Assembly: GCA_035459025.1 (NCBI GenBank) | Contig: DATHYT010000090.1 | Span: 23,020 to 87,019 of the forward strand | DNA: 64,000 bases | Direction of reading: 5' to 3' | DNA from: JAABQT01 sp035459025 | GTDB lineage: Bacteria > Pseudomonadota > Gammaproteobacteria > Burkholderiales > SG8-39 | Part shown: positions 55,940 to 62,918 of the stretch, piece after piece | How positions within the stretch are numbered: position 1 is the stretch's first letter | Layout: each line of letters starts with the position of its first letter | Position numbers and translations under genes: made by a program | Notes under the pieces: generated by a model | What the model saw: the letters and a program-made list of their open reading frames with translations, nothing else | The model's database searches: none | Told to the model about the DNA's origin: nothing

Positions 55940-56206
55940 CTAGGCGGCTTCCTTGCCCCTCACCGCGGCGGGCGTTTCCTCGACAAGCGCGATGACGCGC
56001 TTGGCGTGCCGGTAGAGCTTCTCGCCCTTTTCGGTCACCGCCACGCCGCGCCGGCGGCGCTCGAACAACTGCGCGTCGAGGAACAGCTCGAGACGCCGGA
56101 TGCGCGCCGAGACGTTGGACTGCACCGTGTCGAGCCGCACGCCCGCCCGGGCAAATCCACCCTCTTCGTACACGGCGACGAAATAGCGCAGATCCTTGAT
56201 GTCCAT
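55940..56206 (-). CDS. Stand-alone LysR-type DNA-binding domain
   Basis: 88 residues. The winged helix-turn-helix of LysR regulators is complete (DIKDLRYFVAVYEEGGFARAG, then the SNVSARIRRLE recognition helix and LFERRRRGVAVTEKGEKLY wing), with the linker helix start. The co-inducer-binding domain of about 200 residues is absent; the frame ends in TAG. It could be a truncated regulator or a deliberate short DNA-binding protein. It is convergent with senA (three bases apart). A palindrome lies 40 bases upstream of the ATG at 56206; an upstream ATG would add 23 unrelated residues. Confidence 0.78.
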   Translation of the reverse strand: MDIKDLRYFVAVYEEGGFARAGVRLDTVQSNVSARIRRLELFLDAQLFERRRRGVAVTEKGEKLYRHAKRVIALVEETPAAVRGKEAA

Positions 56207-56245
56207 GGCCGTAGCACTATAGCAAACGCCCTGTGCCATCTGTAT

Positions 56246-56259
56246 TTGAGCTAGCACAA
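56246..56259. promoter_or_regulatory. Imperfect 14-base palindrome upstream of the short LysR gene
   Basis: TTGAGCTAGCACAA is nearly symmetrical (TTG-N-GCTAGC-N-CAA), with an outer T-N-A style of LysR boxes. It lies about 40 bases before the ATG of the short LysR gene, where autoregulatory LysR sites usually sit. Its GCTAGC core repeats the GCTAG seen in the senB/senA gap. Confidence 0.4.
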
Positions 56260-56354
56260 CGGGCGCCAAACGCAAGAAATTGTCAGTCCACCCGTCAGGG
56301 CACGCTCGGCCCGACCCGCTCGATGAAGTGCGCCGACTCGGGCGTGACGGCCTG

Positions 56355-56429
56355 CTACGCCAGGAGCACGTCCCGGGCGGGCGCGGGGGCCGCCGCCAGC
56401 GCCCGGGCCAGCGCGACCAGGCCCCTCAT
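56355..56429 (-). CDS. 24-residue ORF coupled to mnmH
   Basis: The ATG overlaps the mnmH stop (ATGA). Translation gives 24 residues (MRGLVALARALAAAPAPARD then VLLA) before TAG. The frame stays open for 19 more codons after the TAG. It could be a relic of a longer gene or a chance ORF. Together with the rest of 56207-56425 nothing else coding is seen. Confidence 0.2.
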   Translation of the reverse strand: MRGLVALARALAAAPAPARDVLLA

Positions 56430-57478
56430 GCGCTGAGCGTGCGCGCCAGGCCGGCGAAAACGTCCTCGTCCGCCGCGGCCACGCGCAGCACCCGGGCCTG
56501 CGGCAGGCGCGCGAAATTGCGCTCGGCCGAGCGGCGATAGGCCGGGTCGTAGTGCTCTTCGAGAAGCCGCGCCACCAGCTGCGGCCAGGCACCGCGCGCG
56601 GCGAGCGCCTTCCACGCGTCGACGCGCTCGCGGCCGTGCAGCGGCGCGAGGCACTCGAGCTGCGCCGCGAGCATTTCGGGCGCGGCGAAGAAATGCCGGT
56701 ACTCCTCCATCAGCAGCGCGACGCGCGCCTCGAGGTCCGCCTCGAGCCGCACGCACTCGGCGGCGCGCATGGCGCTGATCAGCGCCTCCGGCACCTGCAG
56801 CTGGCCGATCTTGCGGCTCTCGCCTTCGACGTAGACCGCGCGGCGGCGATCCAGCGCCGCGAGCGCTGCGTACAGCCGGCTCTCGAACATCTTCTGCGAC
56901 GGCTGCGGCTGGTCGGGCAGCTCGCCCAGTACCGAGCCGCGGTGCGCGGCAAGCGCCTCGAGGTCCAGCACCTGGGCGCCGGCGCGCGCGAGCGCGCCCA
57001 GCAGCCGGCTCTTGCCGCTGCCGGTGGCGCCGTGCACCACGCGCAGCTCGAATGCCGCCGGCAGCGCGGCGAGCTGCTCGACGATGCCGCGGCGGTAGGC
57101 TCGATAGCCGCCCTCGAGCGTTTGCGCGGGCCAGCCGACCTCGCGCAGCACGTGCGCGAACGCGGCGCTCCGCTTGCCGCCGCGCCAGCAGTACACGAGC
57201 GGCCGCCACTGCCGCGGCCGCTCGGCGAGGGCGGTTTCCAGGTGGCGCGCGATGTTGCGCGCGACGAGCGCCGCACCGAGCCGCTTCGCCGCGAAGGGCG
57301 ATGCCTGCGTATACATTGTGCCGATGCGCGCGCGCTCCGCGTCGTCCAGCACGGGCAGCGACAGCGCGCCCGGAACGTGATCGAGCGCAAACTCGGCCGG
57401 CGAGCGCGCGTCGATGATCGCGTCGAACGCGGTAAGGATCGACGGCTGCATGGCGACCGAGTGCGATGGCGCTTTCAT
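56426..57478 (-). CDS. mnmH: tRNA 2-selenouridine synthase
   Basis: 350 residues. The rhodanese domain (about 10-130) has the catalytic Cys97 in YCWRGGKRS, the same number as the E. coli enzyme (YbbB/SelU). A P-loop (GATGSGKS, 150-157) starts the second domain. It replaces sulfur of 2-thiouridine in the wobble base of some tRNAs with selenium from selenophosphate, through a geranylated intermediate. It is divergent from the methyltransferase gene with 20 bases between, followed by selD. No Shine-Dalgarno precedes the ATG. Confidence 0.93.
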   Translation of the reverse strand: MKAPSHSVAMQPSILTAFDAIIDARSPAEFALDHVPGALSLPVLDDAERARIGTMYTQASPFAAKRLGAALVARNIARHLETALAERPRQWRPLVYCWRGGKRSAAFAHVLREVGWPAQTLEGGYRAYRRGIVEQLAALPAAFELRVVHGATGSGKSRLLGALARAGAQVLDLEALAAHRGSVLGELPDQPQPSQKMFESRLYAALAALDRRRAVYVEGESRKIGQLQVPEALISAMRAAECVRLEADLEARVALLMEEYRHFFAAPEMLAAQLECLAPLHGRERVDAWKALAARGAWPQLVARLLEEHYDPAYRRSAERNFARLPQARVLRVAAADEDVFAGLARTLSA

Positions 57479-57498
57479 CGGCTAGAATTTTACGCCCC
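57479..57498. promoter_or_regulatory. Divergent -10 boxes in the mnmH/methyltransferase gap
   Basis: In this 20-base gap TAGAAT (57483-57488) faces the GTG of the methyltransferase gene and TAAAAT (minus strand, 57492-57487) faces the ATG of mnmH. Each is 8-10 bases from its start codon, which leaves no room for a ribosome binding site. The sequence CGGCTAGA is shared with the senB/senA gap (54855-54862). Confidence 0.4.
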
Positions 57499-58131
57499 GT
57501 GACGACAGAACCGGATCCGCGCCGCGCCCTCGAGCAGTACCGCCGGCACGCGCAGGGCTACGACGCGAGCGCGCGGCGCACGATGCGGCTGCGCCGGCGC
57601 GCCGTCGACTGGCTCGAGCTCGCGCCGGGCGAGCGCGTGCTCGACGTCGCCTGCGGCACCGGCCTGTCGTTCCCGCTGCTTGCCGAGCGCGTCGGCGCGG
57701 CCGGGCAGGTGGTGGGCGTCGAGCTCAGCCCCGAGATGATGCGCCAGGCGCGCGCGCGCGCGGCGCCGCTGCGCGCGCAGCTGCGGCTCATCGAGGCGTC
57801 GATGGAAGACGCGGTCCTCGAAGGCCCGTTCGACGCCGTGCTGTTCAACTACACGCACGACGTGCTGCAGTCGCCGCGCGCGCTCGCCAACATCTTTGCG
57901 CACGTGAAGCCCGGCGCACGCGTGGTGGCCGCGGGGGTCAAGCATCCGCCGGCGTGGCTGTTGCCGCTGCGGCTGCTGCGGCTGTGGAAGGCGCGGCCCT
58001 ACCTCACCACGTTCCGCGGGCTGGACCGGCCCTGGGCGCCGCTCGAGGCCTATGTCGAAGGAATGGAAGTCGAGCCGGTACTTTTAGGTACGAACTACAT
58101 CGCGCGCGCGCGCGCTAGAATCCACGCGTGA
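57499..58131 (+). CDS. Class I SAM-dependent methyltransferase in the selenium cluster
   Basis: 210 residues from a GTG. SAM motif I is VLDVACGTGLSFPLL, followed by motif II-like VVGVELSPEMM and the FDAVLFNYTHDVLQ strand. It overlaps selD by four bases (GTGA), so it is co-made with selenophosphate synthetase. It is too short for the hercynine-forming EgtD family (about 320 residues) and lacks its layout. A selenium methyltransferase or a methylase of a selenium metabolite is possible; UbiE-like or other small-molecule methylation cannot be excluded. Confidence 0.8.
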   Translation: MTTEPDPRRALEQYRRHAQGYDASARRTMRLRRRAVDWLELAPGERVLDVACGTGLSFPLLAERVGAAGQVVGVELSPEMMRQARARAAPLRAQLRLIEASMEDAVLEGPFDAVLFNYTHDVLQSPRALANIFAHVKPGARVVAAGVKHPPAWLLPLRLLRLWKARPYLTTFRGLDRPWAPLEAYVEGMEVEPVLLGTNYIARARARIHA

Positions 58132-59177
58132 ACGCGCCCGAGAAAATCCGCCTCACCGAGTTCAGCCACGGCGGCGGTTGCGGCTGCAAGATTGCGCCGG
58201 CGGTGCTGTCCGAGATCCTCGCCGCGACGCCGATCCGCGGCCTGCCCGAAGCGCTCATGGTCGGCACGGAAACGGCCGACGATGCCGCGGTCTACCGGCT
58301 CAACGACAGCCAGGCGCTGGTGGCGACGACCGACTTCTTCACGCCGATCGTCGACGATCCCTACGACTTCGGCCGCATCGCCGCGACCAACGCCCTCTCC
58401 GACGTCTACGCCATGGGCGGCCGGCCGATCATGGCGCTCGCCATCGTCGGCATGCCGCTCGAGAAGCTTCCGCTGTCGGTGATCCAGAGGATCCTCGAGG
58501 GCGGGGAGTCGGTATGCGCCTCGGTCGGCATCCCGATCGCGGGCGGCCACTCGATCGATACGCCCGAGCCGATCTACGGCCTGGTGGCGCTCGGCCTCGT
58601 GCACCCCGACAGGGTGAAGAAGAACAGCGGCGCGCGCGCCGGCGACGTGCTGGTGCTGGGCAAGCCGCTCGGCGTAGGCATCCTTTCGGCGGTGCTGAAG
58701 AAGGGCATGATCTCGGCCGAGGGCTACCGGCAGATGATCGAGTGCACCACGCGGCTCAACACGCCGGGCGAGGCGCTCTCGGAAATGCCGGGCGTGCACG
58801 CGCTCACCGACATCACCGGCTTCGGCCTCGCCGGGCACCTGCTCGGGATCTGCCGCGGCTCCAAGCTTGCGGCCGAAGTGAAGCTCGACGCGGTGCCGGT
58901 GATCGCGGAAGCGCTCGACTGGGTGAAGCAGGGCGTCGCCACCGGCGCCTCCGACCGCAACTGGAAGGGCTACGGCGCGGACGTCGAGCTGCCCGCGGGC
59001 GCGCCCGACTGGATGCGCGCGCTGGTGACGGATCCGCAGACGAGCGGCGGACTGCTGGTCGCGTGCGAGCCGCAGGCCGAGCGCGCGGTGCTGCGGGCGT
59101 TCGCCGATCGCGGCTTCACCGAGGCGCGCACCATCGGCCGGCTGACGGCCGGCGCGCCGCGCGTCAGGGTCGGCTGA
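58128..59177 (+). CDS. selD: Selenide, water dikinase (selenophosphate synthetase), Cys form
   Basis: 349 residues from a GTG overlapping the methyltransferase stop. The active-site loop is GGGCGCK with Cys18 and Lys21, matching Cys17/Lys20 of E. coli; no UGA-coded selenocysteine is involved. DDAAVY, TTDFFTPIVDD and GGHSIDTPEPIYG bind ATP and Mg. It makes selenophosphate for MnmH and, in this cluster, for SenB. It could be called SenC if dedicated to selenoneine. TAGAAT at 58116-58121 is six bases before the GTG. Confidence 0.95.
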   Translation: MNAPEKIRLTEFSHGGGCGCKIAPAVLSEILAATPIRGLPEALMVGTETADDAAVYRLNDSQALVATTDFFTPIVDDPYDFGRIAATNALSDVYAMGGRPIMALAIVGMPLEKLPLSVIQRILEGGESVCASVGIPIAGGHSIDTPEPIYGLVALGLVHPDRVKKNSGARAGDVLVLGKPLGVGILSAVLKKGMISAEGYRQMIECTTRLNTPGEALSEMPGVHALTDITGFGLAGHLLGICRGSKLAAEVKLDAVPVIAEALDWVKQGVATGASDRNWKGYGADVELPAGAPDWMRALVTDPQTSGGLLVACEPQAERAVLRAFADRGFTEARTIGRLTAGAPRVRVG

Positions 59178-59781
59178 GCAGCGGCCGCAGCGCCTTCCAC
59201 ACGTTCTCGAGCAGGAGCGGCTGCGCCTCTTCGGTGGGGTGGATGCGGTCAGGCTGGAACAGGCGCAGATTGTCGGCGATGCCTTCCAGGAAGAACGGCA
59301 CGAACGCGGTCGCATGACGCCGCGCGAGCGCCTCGAACACGGCGGCGAATGCCTCGGCGTACTCCGGTCCGTAGTTGGGCGGGACGCGCATGCCGGTGAG
59401 AAGCACCTTTGCGCCGGCCTTCTTCGACATGCCGATCATCGCCGCGAGATTCTTCTGCATCTCGGCCGCCGGCAGGCCGCGCAGGCCGTCGTTCGCGCCG
59501 AGCTCGAGGATGACGATCGCGGGCTTGTGCCGCGCGAGCGCGCGCGGCAGCCGCGACACGCCGCCGGCGGTGGTTTCGCCGGAGATGCTCGCGTTGACGA
59601 CGCTATAATCGAGACGCTCGCGCTCGAGCCGCTCGGCGAGCAGCGTCACCCAGCCGCGCTTGGCGGCGATGCCGTAGGCCGCCGACAGGCTGTCGCCGAA
59701 CACCAGGATCGTCTTGCCCCACGCGCCCAATGAAAAGCACATGAACAAGCAGGCAACGAGCGTTCTGGCGGCGCGGGGCAT
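59164..59781 (-). CDS. tesA: Periplasmic thioesterase/lysophospholipase TesA-like SGNH hydrolase
   Basis: 205 residues with a signal peptide (about 1-22, ending AWG-KTI). SGNH blocks are FGDSLSAAYG (catalytic Ser), the Gly of SISGETTAGG, LGANDGLRG (Asn) and DRIHPTEEAQ (Asp and His). It hydrolyses acyl thioesters and esters. The start at 59781 is chosen for the signal peptide; it overlaps the start of the divergent ybbA by 41 bases. The same tesA/ybbA divergence exists in E. coli. The 3' end overlaps selD by 14 bases. Confidence 0.93.
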   Translation of the reverse strand: MPRAARTLVACLFMCFSLGAWGKTILVFGDSLSAAYGIAAKRGWVTLLAERLERERLDYSVVNASISGETTAGGVSRLPRALARHKPAIVILELGANDGLRGLPAAEMQKNLAAMIGMSKKAGAKVLLTGMRVPPNYGPEYAEAFAAVFEALARRHATAFVPFFLEGIADNLRLFQPDRIHPTEEAQPLLLENVWKALRPLLSRP

Positions 59782-60421
59782 CGGCAAGACGGTGAAGAGC
59801 GGCGAGGCGGACCTCGTCATTCTCCGGGAAATCGACCTCGCCGTCATGCCGGGCGAGGTGGTGGCGATCGTCGGCGCCTCGGGCTCGGGGAAATCGACGC
59901 TGCTCGCGCTGCTCGCCGGCCTGGATACGCCCACCACGGGCACGGTCGAGCTCGCCGGCGCGGATCTGTTCGCGCTGGACGAGGACGCGCGCGCCGAGCT
60001 GCGCGGGCGCGCGGTGGGCTTCGTGTTCCAGTCGTTCCAGCTGCTGCCCTCGCTCACGGCGCTGGAGAACGTGATGCTGCCGCTCGAGCTCGCCGGGCGC
60101 GCGGACGCGGAGGACAAGGCGCGCGAGATCCTCGCGCGCGTCGGGCTCGCCGAGCGCCTGCAGCACTATCCCAAGCACCTCTCGGGCGGCGAGCAGCAGC
60201 GCGTGGCGCTGGCGCGCGCCTTCGTCGTGCGCCCGCAGCTGCTGCTCGCGGACGAGCCCACGGGCAGCCTCGACGTGAAATCGGGCGAAGCGGTGATCGA
60301 GCTGCTGTTTCAGCTCAACCGCGAGGCCGGCACCACGCTGGTCATGGTGACGCACGACGAGCACCTGGCGCAGCGCTGCACGCGCATCGTGCGCCTCGCC
60401 GCCGGCCGGATCGCCGCCTGA
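59741..60421 (+). CDS. ybbA: YbbA-like ABC transporter ATP-binding protein
   Basis: 226 residues of the LolD/MacB group. Walker A is IVGASGSGKSTLLALLAG, the Q-loop FVFQSFQLLPS, signature LSGGEQQRVALARAF, Walker B LLLADEPTGSLD, with His in VTHDE. The ATG at 59741 gives the standard N-terminus; an earlier in-frame ATG at 59714 adds nine residues. It works with the large permease encoded next. Confidence 0.93.
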   Translation: MNKQATSVLAARGIGKTVKSGEADLVILREIDLAVMPGEVVAIVGASGSGKSTLLALLAGLDTPTTGTVELAGADLFALDEDARAELRGRAVGFVFQSFQLLPSLTALENVMLPLELAGRADAEDKAREILARVGLAERLQHYPKHLSGGEQQRVALARAFVVRPQLLLADEPTGSLDVKSGEAVIELLFQLNREAGTTLVMVTHDEHLAQRCTRIVRLAAGRIAA

Positions 60422-62910
60422 TGCCGCTCGCGCTGCGCATGCTGGGCCGGGACTTGCGCGCGGGCGAGCTGCGCGTGATCGCCGCGGCGCTGGTGGTGGG
60501 GGTGGCGAGCATCACCAGCGTCGCCTTCTTCGCCGACCGCGTGAGCCGGGCGCTGGTGCGCGACGCGCACCAGCTGCTCGGCGCCGACCTGGTGCTCGTG
60601 TCCGACCATCCGTGGAAAGCGGGGATCGGCGCGGAGATCGCGCGCCGCGGCCTGCAGCGCGCCGAAGCGGTGAATTTCATCAGCATGGCGCGCGGCGACG
60701 CCGGCAGCCAGCTCGCGGGCGTGAAGGCGGTCACCGATAACTACCCGTTGCGCGGGCGCCTGCGCATCGCCGCCGCGCCCAATGCGCCGGACGCGCCGGC
60801 GGCCACGGGCCCCGGGCGCGGCAGCGTCTGGCTCGACGAGCGGCTGGTGAGCGCGCTCGGCGCGCCGGTGGGCGCGCGCCTCAAGCTCGGCAACGCCGAG
60901 TTCGCGGTCGCCGCGGTCATCACGCTCGAGCCCGAGCGCGGCGCCAACTTCTTCAATATCGCGCCGCGCCTCATGATGCACGCGGCGGACGTCCCGGCAA
61001 CGGGGCTGGTGCAGACCGGCAGCCGCGTCTGGTTCTACCTCTACGCCGCCGGCGACCCGGCGGCGGTGGCGGCGTTCGAAGCCTGGGCACGCACGCGCCT
61101 GGAGCGCGGCCAGCGCGTCGAAAACCTGGAGAGCGGCCGGCCCGAGGTGCGCGCCTCGATCGAGCGCGCGCAGCGCTTTCTCGGCCTGACCGCGCTCCTC
61201 GCCGCCATCCTCGCCGGCGTGGCGATCGCGCTGGCCACGCGCCGCTTCGTCGAGCGGCACCTGGATGCCTGCGCCGTGATGCGCTGCATGGGCGCCACGC
61301 AGAAGCGCCTCCTCGGCCTGTACGGCGCGGAGTTCCTCGTGCTCGGCGCCGCGGCGAGCCTCATCGGCTGCGCGCTCGGCTACCTGGCGCACGGCGCGAT
61401 CGCCGCGGCGCTGGGCGAGCTGCTGCGCGCGCAGCTCCCGCCCGCGTCCATCGCGCCCGCGCTGCAGGGCTTCTCGGTCGGACTGGTGCTGCTCCTTGGC
61501 TTTGCGCTGCCCCCGCTCGTGCAGCTGAAGAACGTGCCCGCGGTGCGCGTCATTCGCCGCGAGGCCGGCGCGCCGCGCGGCGGCACGGTCGCGATCTACG
61601 CCGCGGGGCTCGCCGCGCTCTCCGCGCTGCTGGTGTGGCAGGCGGGCGACCTGCGGCTCGGGCTCTACGTGATCGGCGGCTTCGGCGTCGCGGTGCTCGT
61701 CTTCGCGGCGGTGGCCTTCGGTGCGCTGCGCGCCGTATCGGCTTCGGCCGTGGCGCGGCGCCTGGGGGCGCGCAGCTCGGCGCTGCGCTACGGCCTCGCC
61801 AACCTACGGCGGCACGCGCGCGGCAACGCGGTGCAGGTGGCGAGCCTCGCGCTGGGGCTCACGGCGGTGCTGCTGCTCACCTTCACGCGCAACGACCTGG
61901 TGGATGCGTGGCGCCGGAGCGCGCCGCCCGATGCGCCCAACCGCTTCCTCATCGGCGTGCAGCCCGACCAGGTGGCCGAGGTGCGCGGCTTTCTCGCCGG
62001 CGCCGGCATCGCCGAGGCGGAGCTGCATCCCATGGTGCGCGGGCGGCTCGCCGCCGTGAACGGCAAGGCGGTGAGCGAAGCCGACTACGCCGAGGAGCGC
62101 GCCAAGCGCCTGGTCGAGCGCGAGTTCAACCTGTCCTACGCCGACGCGCTCCCGGGGCACAACCAGATCGCCGCGGGCCGCTGGTACGCGCCGGGCGCGA
62201 AGGAGATGTCGGTGGAGGAGGGCATCGCCGAGCGCCTGGGCTGGAAGCTCGGCGACGAGCTGACCTTCAGCGTCGGCGCCGAGCAGTTCACGGCGCGCAT
62301 CAGCTCGCTCAGGAAGCTGCGCTGGGACTCGATGAAGATCAACTTCTTCGTCATCGTGCCGCCGGCGCTGCTCGAGGGCTACCCGGCGAGCTTCGTCTCG
62401 GCGTTCCGCGTCGCGCCCGGCGAGGAGCGCGCGCTCGACGAGCTCGCGAAGCGCTTTCCCAACCTCACCCTCGTCGACGTGAGCGCGGCGCTGCGCCAGG
62501 CGCAGCGCGTGATCGACCAGGTGATCAACGCGGTGCAGTTCGTGTTCCTGTTCGCGCTCGGCGCGGGGCTGCTGGTGCTCTACTCGGCGCTGGTGGCCAC
62601 CGAGGACGAGCGCCGGCGCGAGGCGGCGGTGATGCGCGTCTACGGCGCCTCGCGCGCGCACGTCACCGGCAGCCAGCGCGTCGAGTTCCTCGCCATGGGG
62701 CTGGTGGCGGGGGTGCTCGCCACGCTCGGCGCGGCGGCGATCGGCCAGCTCCTGGCGCGGCAGGTGTTCGAGCTCGACCTGCCGCCGAGCGCGGGGCTGT
62801 GGCTCGCCGGGCCGCTCGCCGGCGTCGTGCTGCTGTCGCTCAACGCTTGGCTCTCGGCGCGCAAGGTGCTCACCGCGTCGCCGGCGCTGACGCTCAGGGA
62901 CTCGGTCTAG
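60421..62910 (+). CDS. ybbP: YbbP-like FtsX-domain ABC permease
   Basis: 829 residues. Two FtsX-type permease domains with TM helices at about 20-40, 250-380 and 390-450, then 690-820, flank two extracytoplasmic domains. AVMRCMGATQKRLLGLYGAEF and AVMRVYGASRAHVTGSQRVEF are the repeated FtsX loops. YbbAP-type pumps are linked to lipid or wall-related export; the partner TesA gene next door suggests ester or lipid handling. TGATG overlap with ybbA. Confidence 0.92.
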   Translation: MPLALRMLGRDLRAGELRVIAAALVVGVASITSVAFFADRVSRALVRDAHQLLGADLVLVSDHPWKAGIGAEIARRGLQRAEAVNFISMARGDAGSQLAGVKAVTDNYPLRGRLRIAAAPNAPDAPAATGPGRGSVWLDERLVSALGAPVGARLKLGNAEFAVAAVITLEPERGANFFNIAPRLMMHAADVPATGLVQTGSRVWFYLYAAGDPAAVAAFEAWARTRLERGQRVENLESGRPEVRASIERAQRFLGLTALLAAILAGVAIALATRRFVERHLDACAVMRCMGATQKRLLGLYGAEFLVLGAAASLIGCALGYLAHGAIAAALGELLRAQLPPASIAPALQGFSVGLVLLLGFALPPLVQLKNVPAVRVIRREAGAPRGGTVAIYAAGLAALSALLVWQAGDLRLGLYVIGGFGVAVLVFAAVAFGALRAVSASAVARRLGARSSALRYGLANLRRHARGNAVQVASLALGLTAVLLLTFTRNDLVDAWRRSAPPDAPNRFLIGVQPDQVAEVRGFLAGAGIAEAELHPMVRGRLAAVNGKAVSEADYAEERAKRLVEREFNLSYADALPGHNQIAAGRWYAPGAKEMSVEEGIAERLGWKLGDELTFSVGAEQFTARISSLRKLRWDSMKINFFVIVPPALLEGYPASFVSAFRVAPGEERALDELAKRFPNLTLVDVSAALRQAQRVIDQVINAVQFVFLFALGAGLLVLYSALVATEDERRREAAVMRVYGASRAHVTGSQRVEFLAMGLVAGVLATLGAAAIGQLLARQVFELDLPPSAGLWLAGPLAGVVLLSLNAWLSARKVLTASPALTLRDSV

Positions 62911-62918
62911 AATCGCGT

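Noticed and set aside
56355..56429. Possible selenoprotein read through the in-frame stop after mnmH
   Set aside because: The stop is TAG, not TGA. No selA or selB gene and no convincing SECIS hairpin is seen in this window.
57499..58131. Methyltransferase as EgtD (hercynine synthase)
   Set aside because: At 210 residues with a common class I motif it is far shorter than EgtD and lacks its extra domain.
58128..59177. SelD as a selenocysteine protein
   Set aside because: The active-site position is a normal Cys codon in GGGCGCK.
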